A DNA stretch of 64,000 nt, from the NCBI GenBank assembly GCA_018110925.1, contig JAGAZJ010000016.1, positions 86,472 to 150,471 of the forward strand, read 5' to 3'. This document shows, one piece after another, positions 27,684 through 37,000 of this stretch. The DNA is from Oscillospiraceae bacterium. Its GTDB lineage: Bacteria; Bacillota; Clostridia; Oscillospirales; Ruminococcaceae. The position numbers and the translations under genes are program-made. The stretch's first letter is position 1. Each line of letters opens with the position of its first letter. Below the pieces are notes generated by a model, which searched no databases, was not told the DNA's origin, and saw nothing but the letters and a program-made list of their open reading frames with translations.

Positions 27684-28356
27684 AGCCGTTATCCTCTTCC
27701 TCACTGCCGATGACTTCTCCCGAATCGGTATATCCGAATGCGCCGAAATCGGGCACCTTGCCCAGTATCTCAAAGCAATAGCCCTGCTGCCACATCTGTG
27801 CGGTGACGAGCACCTCATATCCGTGACCCATCGGGCAGGCAAATTCCATGGGCTTGTACTTGGGCAGACCGAAGCAAGACATCATATTCATCAGTATGCC
27901 CGAATGTGTCATGACTGCCGCATCGGTAATGTCGTCCTTCATCATGTCGAGTATCACCGAATTGAGCGCAGTATAACAGCGCACCATCATATTTCTCAGG
28001 CTCTCTCCGTTCGGGGGAGGATTGTCAAGACCGCCCCTGAGCCATTTTTTGTATGAATCCAGCTTTGCCAGTTCCTCTGCGGAACAGCCCTCAAATGCAC
28101 CGAAGTCCATCTCCGTCAGGTCATCTATCTCTGTCATCTCCCTGTCGGGAAAGAGTATCTCCGCAGACTGCACGGCTCTTTCGAGGGGTGATGTATACAC
28201 CCTCTGCACCTTGGGGTATTCATGTGTCTCATAGAGCTCTTTGAGCTCTCTTTTGCCCTCCTCCGACAGGGGCAGGTCGGTCTTTCCGATATATATGCCC
28301 TTGTCATTGGCTTCTGTCCTGCCGTGTCTGAGTATGCTTATCCTGTAACCCTTCAC
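27649..28356 (-). CDS. Histidine-phosphatase-superfamily protein
   Basis: This 235-residue protein has the phosphoglycerate-mutase-like catalytic motif SILRHGRTEAND near residue 10, the second Arg region YTSPLERAVQSAEIL, the acidic EMDFGAFEG and the second His in VMTHSGILMNMM. It is probably a small-molecule phosphatase, like those that act on sugar phosphates or alpha-ribazole phosphate. GTG at 28356 is chosen because AAAGGAG lies eight bases before it and within the longer TTG-initiated frame. The C-terminal 35 residues are strongly acidic (EEEDNGYEGYDDQE), which is unusual. Confidence 0.88.
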   Translation of the reverse strand: MKGYRISILRHGRTEANDKGIYIGKTDLPLSEEGKRELKELYETHEYPKVQRVYTSPLERAVQSAEILFPDREMTEIDDLTEMDFGAFEGCSAEELAKLDSYKKWLRGGLDNPPPNGESLRNMMVRCYTALNSVILDMMKDDITDAAVMTHSGILMNMMSCFGLPKYKPMEFACPMGHGYEVLVTAQMWQQGYCFEILGKVPDFGAFGYTDSGEVIGSEEEDNGYEGYDDQEYQI

Positions 28357-28388
28357 AGAAAGTTCTCCTTTCAAAGCCCGCTTTCATG

Positions 28389-30656
28389 TCAGCGGCTCCG
28401 CTTCACCATGCGCCTGCTGTAACATCTGTCGCATATATCGTAACGATAGTCCCAGGGAAGATGTCTGCCGCAGGAGCGGCACACCCTGCCTGTCAGCGCC
28501 TGTTCGCCGAGTATCCTCATGGTTATGGCGGATATATCCGATTTCACCCTTATTATCTCACGCTCAGAGCCGTCCTTCCAGAACTTTGTGGAGAAATGGA
28601 ACAGCAGGTCGCACAGCTTGTATGCTGTTTCAAGCTCGGCAAGGCCGCTCTTCTCGGAGTATATGGGCATAACATCCTCAAGATGCACAAGGGCATGGCG
28701 AATCACGCTCTCCGACAGCTCCTCCCACAGACGGTACACGTCGGGATTTCTCTCATCTATCGGTATGGATATCAGCTCGTATATGAGCCTCTTGTCCGAG
28801 GTCAGGCGTTCAAGAGTGCGGCAGAGCTTCAGTTCCGTCTTTATGTTTGCCTTTGTATAGCCGGTCTTGTCATCTATGGAATTCCACTTTTCAAGTATCT
28901 TTGACAAACTTACGTCAAGGTCAAGCAGAGAGGGCGGAAATGTGATTATGGCATGGGTGATATCCTTAACGGGGGTATTGACACCGTCCGTTATCAGCTC
29001 GGGTGAATACAGTGCGGAATAATATCCGCTGTCAAACATACCGTATCTGCCTGCTCTGCCCGCTATCTGCTGTATCTCATCGGGGCGGAGCTCACGCCTG
29101 TTCCTGCCGTCAAACTTGCTGTCCTCCACAAACACTATACGGCGTATGGGCATATTTAGCCCCATGCCTATGGCATCCGTGGCAACTACCACATCCGTCT
29201 CGCCGGTGTTGAATTTTCTGGCTTCCTCATGCCTAACATCATAGGGCAGAGCGCCGTAAATTATACTGCATCTCACACCGTCACGCTGGAGCTCTGCGGC
29301 AACAGCGTGTACATCCCGTCTGGTGAACACTATCAGCGCATCACCCTCTCTCACATCATCGGGGAAAAGGTTGAAGCTGTCATCAAATTCAAGGGGAGTC
29401 CTGCGTTCGGTGCGGTGTATCTCATAGGTATCTCCGCACTCGTTTATGAGCTGTATAAGTATATTCTCGGCATGGGGAGCGGCACAGAGATATACCGTCT
29501 CGGCGCACGCACCGAGCACCGCCCTTGTCCAAGCGCCGCCCCTGAATTCATCCCCTATCATCTGTGCCTCGTCTATGACAGCCACATCATAATGTTTGTC
29601 GGTATCGAGCATCTCTATGGTAGATGACTGTATATCCGCACAGGGTATGTATATGCATTCCTCACCTGTGACAAGGTTGCACGCCCTGCCGCAGTAGTTC
29701 AGGTTCTCAAACTGCTCATAGGCAAGAAGTCTCAGCGGAGCGAGATATATCCCTTTTTCCGCCTTTTTGAGCTGCTCTATCGCAAGATAGGTCTTACCTG
29801 AATTTGTAGGACCGAGACACAGCACAAAATGTCTTTTCATCCGCCTTGCTTCGGGATAGAGCAGTGCGTATGAATCGGGTATGCTGTCGAGTATATCGCT
29901 TTTCAGGCGCAGATAGCTGTCCGCCGCCTGTCTTATCAGCTCACCTGTCTCGGCAAAGAAGCGGTTCCTGCATATAAGGTCTGTCAGCACGGGTACCGTC
30001 AGATGCTCCTTTATGCTGTCGAGCACCTGCCACACATACTGACCGTCTTTGAGCCTCTGCTTTGCCACGCCCCTGAATATCCACTCATACTGCCGTCTGT
30101 CAAGGCCTGTCTGTTTAAGATAGCCCTCGGTCAGATCGTTTATTATCCTCTTGTGAAGATAATCATGGCATATGGGCAGACCGTTTATGAGCGGCCGTGA
30201 AAAGCCGCTCTCCTCATAGATATCTATGAATCTTTCAACATTATCGGCAGACAGCCTGTAATTCGTGCCGCCGATATTGAGCGTGACCCTTGCCTTCTCA
30301 AAGGTGTTCGCCGCAAGATCCTCACAGTGCTGTCTGTGCTTGTCGCAGCAGGGACGGATATTTGCAGCAAAATAATGCTCCATATCCTTCTCTGTGCGCT
30401 TCTGTGCAACGGCAGAGTCTGTGATAGGGCTGTTTGATGCGATAAGCGCATCTATCGCCTCTTTATTGTCATCGTAATACCGTCTGAGTTTTGCCACGCC
30501 CTCTTCAGAGACAAGCTCTCTGTATGCGCCGCTTCTTTCAAGAGCGGCAGGCAGTCTGTCCGATATATCCCCTCCGTATCTGCGTTTGAGGTTGAGCATG
30601 ACCGCCTTTTCTGCCTTCTTTCGCTTCAGCGAAAGATACTTATCGAAATTGTCCAA
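28389..30656 (-). CDS. Suv3-like DExH-box RNA helicase
   Basis: This 755-residue helicase has the Suv3 pattern: motif I LGPTNSGKTYLA near residue 284, motif II VIDEAQMIGDEFRGGAW near 364, ATDAIGMGLNMP, and motif VI QQIAGRAGRYG near 535. It carries a 270-residue N-terminal helical region and a C-terminal zinc-binding element (CRSCGRHLPWDY with CDRC near 739-753). Suv3 is best known as the RNA-degradosome helicase of mitochondria and alphaproteobacteria, so a zinc-tipped form in a Clostridial operon is notable. The start is TTG at 30656 with a weak GGTGAT site; codon 20 (ATG) is the alternative. It probably unwinds RNA for decay. No exonuclease gene is adjacent. Confidence 0.88.
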   Translation of the reverse strand: MDNFDKYLSLKRKKAEKAVMLNLKRRYGGDISDRLPAALERSGAYRELVSEEGVAKLRRYYDDNKEAIDALIASNSPITDSAVAQKRTEKDMEHYFAANIRPCCDKHRQHCEDLAANTFEKARVTLNIGGTNYRLSADNVERFIDIYEESGFSRPLINGLPICHDYLHKRIINDLTEGYLKQTGLDRRQYEWIFRGVAKQRLKDGQYVWQVLDSIKEHLTVPVLTDLICRNRFFAETGELIRQAADSYLRLKSDILDSIPDSYALLYPEARRMKRHFVLCLGPTNSGKTYLAIEQLKKAEKGIYLAPLRLLAYEQFENLNYCGRACNLVTGEECIYIPCADIQSSTIEMLDTDKHYDVAVIDEAQMIGDEFRGGAWTRAVLGACAETVYLCAAPHAENILIQLINECGDTYEIHRTERRTPLEFDDSFNLFPDDVREGDALIVFTRRDVHAVAAELQRDGVRCSIIYGALPYDVRHEEARKFNTGETDVVVATDAIGMGLNMPIRRIVFVEDSKFDGRNRRELRPDEIQQIAGRAGRYGMFDSGYYSALYSPELITDGVNTPVKDITHAIITFPPSLLDLDVSLSKILEKWNSIDDKTGYTKANIKTELKLCRTLERLTSDKRLIYELISIPIDERNPDVYRLWEELSESVIRHALVHLEDVMPIYSEKSGLAELETAYKLCDLLFHFSTKFWKDGSEREIIRVKSDISAITMRILGEQALTGRVCRSCGRHLPWDYRYDICDRCYSRRMVKRSR

Positions 30657-30677
30657 ATCATCACCAGTCGGAATGTA

Positions 30678-31880
30678 TCAGCGGCTTTTGAGATCGACGC
30701 ATACCACGATCATATTGCCGTTACTGTCATACATCTTAGAGGATATCGTCTTGCATTTCCTGCCTGTTGCATTTGAAACATACCAGCCTGAAATGAACGG
30801 ATCCTCTATCCGTTCCTTTATAGCATAGAAATAATTTTTTATGTCATGGTTGACGCCCTTTATGGCAGGGGTGCAGTCTCCGGGTATCTCCGTACCCTCG
30901 GCCATGACAGTATCTGTTATCTGAAAGCCCTTGCTGTCTATGAGAAACGCACATTCTATCTCGCTATGTTCGTTCACATATTCACGGAGTTCCTTGTCAT
31001 AGTCAGCCCCCTCCATGCAGGAAAGGCGGTTAACAAGATCGTATATTATGCGCTTATAGCTCTCAACACGCATATTCGCAACGGTCTCGTTGTTCTTGGT
31101 GGAGATGTTAAGGCGCTTTGCCGCATCCTCCACACGAAGTCTCGCTTCGTTGGAGAAAAGGTAGTTGAACTGTTCGGGTCTCTGAAAATAAAAGCCCTGA
31201 AAATAGTCAACTCCCATGATCATGCAGGTAATCACTTCATCGACACGCTCAACGCCCTCAGCTACGGTCATAGCGCCTATCTTGCCGGCGGTGGCTATCA
31301 CCGAGCGGAACGCCTCCCGCCTGTATTTATCCGCATCAATGCCCGACACGATACTGCGGTCTATCTTAATGATGTCAGGGTTTATCAGCATGACACGGTT
31401 TATGGTGTCAAGCCCCTCGTCCACGTTGTCAAGGGCTATGAGCATCCCCCTTGAACGGTAGTGGTCGGCAAACATCATCAAATCATACGGGTCTTTCTTC
31501 GCAGAAGACAGTTCAAGTATGATGTTCTGCGGCGATATCCTGTTATCGGCAGCTTCCTTCAGTATCTCATCGGTACGGGCAAAATCGCTGTTCAGGAGCT
31601 CCGGGGCACAGTTCAAAAACAGCGCCGGGGCGCTCCCTTGAGCGGAGAAAGCCTTCATCGCCTTATCTCTGCATATCCTGTCGAGCCTTGCCGTGCAGGA
31701 ATTCTCACGGGCGTAGTCAAAAAGAGGTATCGGCGGTATAAGCTCCTCGCCCGACACACCTCTTGACAGGGCTTCAAGGCCTATATACTTCTGTGTGTTG
31801 AGCGAGTATATGGGCTGAAACTCTGTGATTATATTTTCATTCTCTATAACATCTCTGAGCTTTTCCGGAGCAAATTTCAC
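30678..31880 (-). CDS. Degenerate EAL-domain protein with C-terminal sensor-like domain
   Basis: This 400-residue protein has an EAL fold (about 15-245). The first motif is intact (EALSRG), as are LNCAP, KID, EGVE and the DYFQGFYFQRP region. Two metal-binding motifs are changed: ELTE reads ELSS, and DDFG reads DNVD. Catalytic hydrolysis of cyclic-di-GMP is therefore doubtful, and it may act as a cyclic-di-GMP receptor. A C-terminal domain of about 130 residues (MYDSNGNMIVVCVDL end) looks like a PAS/Cache-type fold, similar in layout to YkuI. GTG start, with GGGGAG seven bases upstream. It lies just before the Suv3-like gene. Confidence 0.87.
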   Translation of the reverse strand: MKFAPEKLRDVIENENIITEFQPIYSLNTQKYIGLEALSRGVSGEELIPPIPLFDYARENSCTARLDRICRDKAMKAFSAQGSAPALFLNCAPELLNSDFARTDEILKEAADNRISPQNIILELSSAKKDPYDLMMFADHYRSRGMLIALDNVDEGLDTINRVMLINPDIIKIDRSIVSGIDADKYRREAFRSVIATAGKIGAMTVAEGVERVDEVITCMIMGVDYFQGFYFQRPEQFNYLFSNEARLRVEDAAKRLNISTKNNETVANMRVESYKRIIYDLVNRLSCMEGADYDKELREYVNEHSEIECAFLIDSKGFQITDTVMAEGTEIPGDCTPAIKGVNHDIKNYFYAIKERIEDPFISGWYVSNATGRKCKTISSKMYDSNGNMIVVCVDLKSR

Positions 31881-31883
31881 GGA

Positions 31884-32324
31884 CTATCTCCCCTGTCGGT
31901 TTTTATTCTGTTTCCTTCCCGTGTTCATAGGGTCTTCTGTGGTCAGCTTCTCATCGTCAAGCAGCTTTACCGCCGTAGCGCAGTCATTTTGTCTGCCGAT
32001 GGCTATGCATATCCTGTTGTACTGCCTGTACATCGCCTGCACCGCATTCTCGATAAAGAAATAATACGTCAGATAGGCAAAGCAGAGTATGAGCAGCAGA
32101 CCGTTGACTATCATTATGGCAGTGATGCCGCTGAGAAAGTATATCGCAAAGCCTATGAACATGAGTATACAGCACATTATCGTGACCATGAGATGGATAA
32201 GACGTTCGTGCTGTATAAACTGTATCTGCACAAGATGCTCCTGTCTGAGCGCCTCAAGGTCGGTGCTGTCGTCATCTATGGCGCGCTCGGTATTTTTCAT
32301 GTATGTCTTTATATATCCGCCCAT
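31884..32324 (-). CDS. Small two-span membrane protein, first gene of the EAL/helicase operon
   Basis: This protein has 146 residues: a cytoplasmic N-terminus, two adjacent membrane helices (near residues 45-62 and 68-88), and a basic cytoplasmic tail ending KQNKNRQGR. The family is not recognised. The start at 32324 is favoured over 32345 because a GGGGGC site precedes it. It is separated from the EAL gene by three bases. Confidence 0.65.
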   Translation of the reverse strand: MGGYIKTYMKNTERAIDDDSTDLEALRQEHLVQIQFIQHERLIHLMVTIMCCILMFIGFAIYFLSGITAIMIVNGLLLILCFAYLTYYFFIENAVQAMYRQYNRICIAIGRQNDCATAVKLLDDEKLTTEDPMNTGRKQNKNRQGR

Positions 32325-32353
32325 ACATACGCCCCCATTGTACATATATAGTA

Positions 32354-32382
32354 ATCATACCATATTTTTACGGATATTTCAA
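32354..32382 (-). promoter_or_regulatory. Promoter of the six-gene EAL/helicase operon
   Basis: On the minus strand TTGAAA (32382-32377), 17 bases, TATGAT (32359-32354). No other promoter was seen down to 26081, and all junctions overlap or are under 35 bases. Confidence 0.78.
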
Positions 32383-32534
32383 GGTATTTTAAATAAATTC
32401 CTGTCTCAAAAAGAAGACTGTTGAAATAATATACTATTTGTAATAGTACCGCATATATATACAATTAAGCTTATGCATTATGCTCATATCCGTGTTACTA
32501 TTTTGTACAGTTATACAAATCGTTTTTTTGCATC

Positions 32535-32563
32535 TTGACAAATCAATATTGATGTGATATCAT
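32535..32563 (+). promoter_or_regulatory. Promoter of the second SPFH operon, with palindromes
   Basis: TTGACA (32535-32540), 17 bases, TATCAT (32558-32563). TCAATATTGA (32543-32552) lies in the spacer and TGATATCA (32555-32562) overlaps the -10. Both are perfect palindromes and could bind a repressor. Confidence 0.78.
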
Positions 32564-32628
32564 TTTAATATCAAATAGAGATATGTTTGATAAACAAAGA
32601 CAGCGCTTATGCGCAGGAGGAACAAAAA

Positions 32629-33648
32629 ATGAAAGAACGCATCATAACAACAAAAAAGAACGGCATGGCTATGCTGTTGTTCGGCATCATATCATATATC
32701 ATGGCAGGTGCGGCGGTACCCGGCGGCTTTGCATCGGAAACACCCGCCGGCACTGTGATCGGTATCATCGGTCTTGTATGGATGATGGTGGGCTGGATAA
32801 TCTTTCTCGGTCTGAAGGTACTGAAGCCCCAAGAGGCTCTGGTGCTCACTCTTTTCGGCAAATACTACGGCACTCTCAAGGGCGACGGCTTCTATTGGGT
32901 AAATCCTTTCTGTACCGCATTCAACCCTGCAGCTTCCACAAAGCTGAGACAGTCCGGTGACGTTTCCGGCGAGGCGAACCCCGTTGTGAAGCTCAGCACC
33001 GAGGGCGTAACAGCATCGTCAGCGGTACTTCCCGATAAGAAGATATCGCTCAAGATAATGACGCTCAACAACAACAAGCAGAAGATAAATGACTGCCTCG
33101 GCAATCCCGTTGAGATAGGCATCGCCGTTATGTGGAAGGTCACAGACACCGCCAAGGCTGTATTTGAGGTCGATAACTACAAGGAATACCTCTCATTGCA
33201 GTGCGATACGGCACTCAGAAACATAGTGCGCCTTTACCCCTATGACGTTGCGGAGAATGTTGACACCACAGGTGACGGCGTAGCGGATGAGGGAAGCCTC
33301 AGAGGTTCAAGCGAGATTGTGGCAAAGCGTATCCGTGACGAGATACAGGAAAGAGTCGAGATAGCAGGCATAGAGATAATCGAAGCAAGGATCACCTATC
33401 TTGCATACGCTCCCGAAATTGCCGCAGCTATGCTCCAGAGACAGCAGGCATCGGCTGTTGTGGACGCAAGAAAGCTCATCGTTGACGGTGCTGTGGGTAT
33501 GGTTGAAATGGCTCTCGAACAGCTCTCGGAAAAGAATGTGGTGGATCTTGACGACGAAAGAAAGGCGGCTATGGTATCCAATCTGCTCGTAGTCCTCTGC
33601 GGCAATCACGATGCACAGCCCGTCGTAAACTCGGGGAGCATCTACTGA
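32629..33648 (+). CDS. SPFH-domain membrane protein (second copy, divergent)
   Basis: This 339-residue protein has two closely spaced N-terminal membrane helices (about residues 12-32 and 43-63), then a Band-7 domain (from about LKVLKPQEALVLTLFGKYYGTL) with PEIAAAMLQRQQASAVVDARKLI at its end. The long Ala/Glu coiled coil of the SPFH gene at 1230 is absent, and the C-terminus ends soon after the domain. The start at 32629 is set by AGGAGG (32615-32620). Its stop overlaps the start of a small ribbon-helix-helix gene (TGATG), a pairing that suggests a joint function or autoregulation. Confidence 0.9.
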   Translation: MKERIITTKKNGMAMLLFGIISYIMAGAAVPGGFASETPAGTVIGIIGLVWMMVGWIIFLGLKVLKPQEALVLTLFGKYYGTLKGDGFYWVNPFCTAFNPAASTKLRQSGDVSGEANPVVKLSTEGVTASSAVLPDKKISLKIMTLNNNKQKINDCLGNPVEIGIAVMWKVTDTAKAVFEVDNYKEYLSLQCDTALRNIVRLYPYDVAENVDTTGDGVADEGSLRGSSEIVAKRIRDEIQERVEIAGIEIIEARITYLAYAPEIAAAMLQRQQASAVVDARKLIVDGAVGMVEMALEQLSEKNVVDLDDERKAAMVSNLLVVLCGNHDAQPVVNSGSIY

Positions 33649-33854
33649 TGGGGGCTAAGAAGCAAGTGCCACTTCGCCTGTCGGAAAAGCTGTACAACGA
33701 CATAGCGTCGTGGGCAGAGGATGACTTCCGTTCGGTCAACGGTCAGATAGAATACCTGTTGAACGAATGTGTGAAACAGCGCCGCAAAAACGGCGGCTAC
33801 GTCGGCAAAGAGATCGACGCACCGCCGGATATAGATGTGCAGGATTTTGAATAA
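33648..33854 (+). CDS. Small ribbon-helix-helix (Arc-like) protein
   Basis: This 68-residue protein has a strand KQVPLRLSEKLYNDIASWAEDDFRSVNGQIEYLLNECVKQ, the strand-helix-helix pattern of Arc/MetJ-type DNA-binding proteins, followed by an acidic tail. It is translationally coupled to the SPFH gene through TGATG. It may repress its own operon through the palindromes at 32543-32562, or the fold may serve a protein-protein role; neither is shown. Confidence 0.8.
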   Translation: MGAKKQVPLRLSEKLYNDIASWAEDDFRSVNGQIEYLLNECVKQRRKNGGYVGKEIDAPPDIDVQDFE

Positions 33855-33914
33855 CAATGACCGCATCTGCCTGACGACAGATGCGGTCTGCTGGTTTTAA
33901 ACTATCCAACGCTT

Positions 33915-34094
33915 TGTAATACGGAAAAGATACCGTGCCACAAATGTGTATGACCGTGCGCATATATCAGCGCGGCAGCTGTTGGTCTGCCGACCCGTAA
34001 TTCTCCCCGCTGTAACACGAAAAAGTTACCGTGCCGCAGATGTGTATGACCGTGCGCATATATCAGCGCGGTGGCTGTCGGCACTGCCGACCCG
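33915..34094. repeat. Two tandem copies of an 83-84 bp intergenic repeat
   Basis: Copy 1 is 33915-33997 and copy 2 is 34011-34094, offset by 96 bases. Both run from TGTAA(T/C)ACG through ACCGTGCC(A/G)CA and GTGTATGACCGTGCGC to CTGCCGACCCG and differ at about a dozen positions. Each contains GCGC(ATATATCA)GCGC, able to form a small hairpin, and two ACCGTGC boxes. Because the offset is a multiple of three, a minus-strand frame across both stays open, but it has no ribosome site and runs into the neighbouring gene. Confidence 0.85.
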
Positions 34095-34095
34095 A

Positions 34096-37000
34096 CTACC
34101 ATGTCCATTCCTCCATGACCTTTTCGAGCCTGGTCTTTTCGCCTCTCTCCATGCGCTTTTTCTTCATCTCGTTGCCTATGCCGACGGCTATGAGTATCAC
34201 GCCGGCTATGAGGAGATATACCCACCATATGCGGCTGTTCCACAGTTTGACGGTCATGAGCAGAGCCTCCGCAACTGCGGCGCATACAGCCAGTGCGAAC
34301 CAGCGCTTTTGCCTGTAAACAAAGGACAGACCGAGTATGCAGAGTATTACCCCGCCGAGGAACACCGCATCAAAGGCATAACCTGTCTTTGCCGCATCAA
34401 GGAACAGTATCAGCAGTTCAATGACCGCCGCTATGAATGCCACCTTGTCCACAGCTTCCCTGTGAGCCTTGTGTATCAGATAGATGAGTGCAAGAGCTAT
34501 TACGGTGGGCACGAGAGAGACCTCGGTGCGGACTATCTCGGGCACTTCAAAAAACGGCTCGAACCACCAGAGCGGTATCGTCAGGCACGCCGCCAGCGTA
34601 AGGAAAGTGTTTCTGACCACGGGCTTGTCGCCCTTTCTGTAAAGGCTCACAAACCATACTGCCAGCGCAAGCATTGCCCACCAGCGTGTAAAGCGGTCAT
34701 CGGCGGCGAGCAAGGGAGCGATGCCGAAAACGGACGTGATGGCAAAAGCATCGCTGAAACGCCTGCTCTTTGCCAGTGTATTTCTGAACATCAGCCTGCC
34801 CGTGATCATCGTCACCGCCGCAGGTATCAGCGTGAATAAAGTGTTTCCGTCAAGCGTGAACATATATGTGCCGATATGGACAAACGGGAGCAAAACGTAC
34901 ATGAGCAGTGTGTTCTCCATGCCGTAAGCCGCCGATGCGGACAGCGCCGCAAGTACATATGAGCATATGAGTATGATGAGAGAATGGCTGATGACCGCCG
35001 ATATCATCAGATATGCCGAAACAACGGGCATGATGCCGAATGTGAACGCTTTTGAAGCCCTGCCGAATGTGCGGTTCGTCAGAAGAGACGGAAGCATTAC
35101 CAGCACCGCCGCCGCTGTCAGACATACTGCGACCAGTTCTCTTGTGTGTTCGCCTCCCATGCACTTGGCGCACTTGTACGCAAGCAGCATGAGCGCCGCA
35201 AATGTGGGGTAGATGTATCGTCTGTGACCGCTCTTATCGGAAAGATAAGCATCGGCAAATGACACTGCGAGTACCGCCGCAGTACAAAGGACATACGGCA
35301 ACGTTGTCTCATCGATCACAAAGAGCAATACAAGTGAGATCGGCATGATAAGATGAGCCATTTTCTGCGATATGAGCCTTCCGCTGAGGCACAGGAGCCT
35401 GTATATGCACATCACAGCGATCATTGCGGCAAAGGATAACGCCCCCTTGTCCATACTGAGATCCGGGATGTCAAATATCATCATAGCGACAATATATGAT
35501 ACAGGCAGGCTGACAAGCACGGCTATCTCTTCATAAGATCCGCCGTTCCGCCTGTATTCACGGGTAAATGCAACAGGTATGCACAGCCATATCAGACCGA
35601 AGACGACCCTTGCAGGCACATTGTATATGTGAATATCGGCACACAGACCCGACAGCACGAACAGGATCGAGAGACTGATACACAGCGCCGCAAAACGGCG
35701 CATCGACCGGCTTTCCTTGCCGACGGTACTGTAAAGTATCAGCACAGCCGCCGTTACAGCCGCAAGGGTGAAACTGCACTCCTGACCGTATACGGTATAG
35801 ATGAAGGCAGGTAAAGACAAAAGCAGTGCGCCTGCCGCCTTGAACTGCATCCTCCTGCCGCCCGTGAGAAACATACCGATTATGAACACCGCCGCAGACG
35901 CCGCACCGCTCACATCACGGAAAAGCTCCGCATTATTATTCCCGATAAACGCCGTCATAGGCAGATACAGGCTCATAAGTGACACGGGGAACAGCCACTT
36001 TGAGATGTTATCTCTGCCGAGCGCCAGCGATACCACCGTGAAAATCCACAGCGCAACACCTATCAGACGGCTGAGATCGTCATTAATGCCGATGTTGCAG
36101 AAAGCTGCCACGTAAAACGCCGCACAGGTCACTGCCGAAAGCAGTATGCGAAGTTTATTGTGCTCCTTTCTGAACTGCATCGCCGCAGTACAGAGGAACG
36201 CCGCCGCTCCGACTGCGCCGAGAGCTGTGATACAGCGTGTATCTGCTGCCGTGATGACAGGTATGAGCAGCGCAGGAAAAAGGATTATAAGATTTTTGCG
36301 TATGCCTTTGCCGAAAAATACCGCCGCCGCTGTGACAATGCCGTATACCGATGCTGTGATCGTCGCAGACATATCCGCATCCGTGATGTATTTTCTCACA
36401 GGCACGATGAGCAGCAGAAGCGCCGCGGGCAGTGCCCACGCCCTAACTTTGCCGTCCGAAAGCGCTGCTGTTACGATAAGGCAGACAAACAGCGCCGCAG
36501 TGCATACGGGCGGAGCGGACACAAACAGCATTAGCCCGAAATACAGACAGAAAACCATATCCGAACCGAAGCCGAATATGAAATCCACTTCCTTGCTCTG
36601 TCTTATGACGATACTGCGCACTATGAAATAGCCGGCTATGCACAGCGGTACGACGAGCCCGCTGTCATCAAGTCCGTTTATGGCGGCAAGTATAAGGGAA
36701 ACGGCGCCGACAACCGCAAAGCCGCATTCAAAGGGCTTTGCAAAGCCCCTCTTCTCAACGGGCACGATAACGGCAAGGACAGAGAATAAAGCCTGACATA
36801 CAGCCACTGCCGTGAGTGTCATTTCCGCATCGTGTGTATACAGATATGCAGGGAATACCATCATCAGAACGGATACAGCCGCAGATATCCTGCCAAAGAG
36901 CCCCATACCTTCCTTCGGTCTGAGGGCACATATGAACGCACACGCCATCAGCATGACCCATAAAACGGCGGATACATCAGCCACAGCATATTCCCGGCGT

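Noticed and set aside
33902-34285. A minus-strand frame carrying the repeated AHGHTHL sequence
   Set aside because: It spans both copies of the 84-bp repeat, runs into the giant membrane gene in another frame and has no ribosome site. The openness follows from the 96-base offset.
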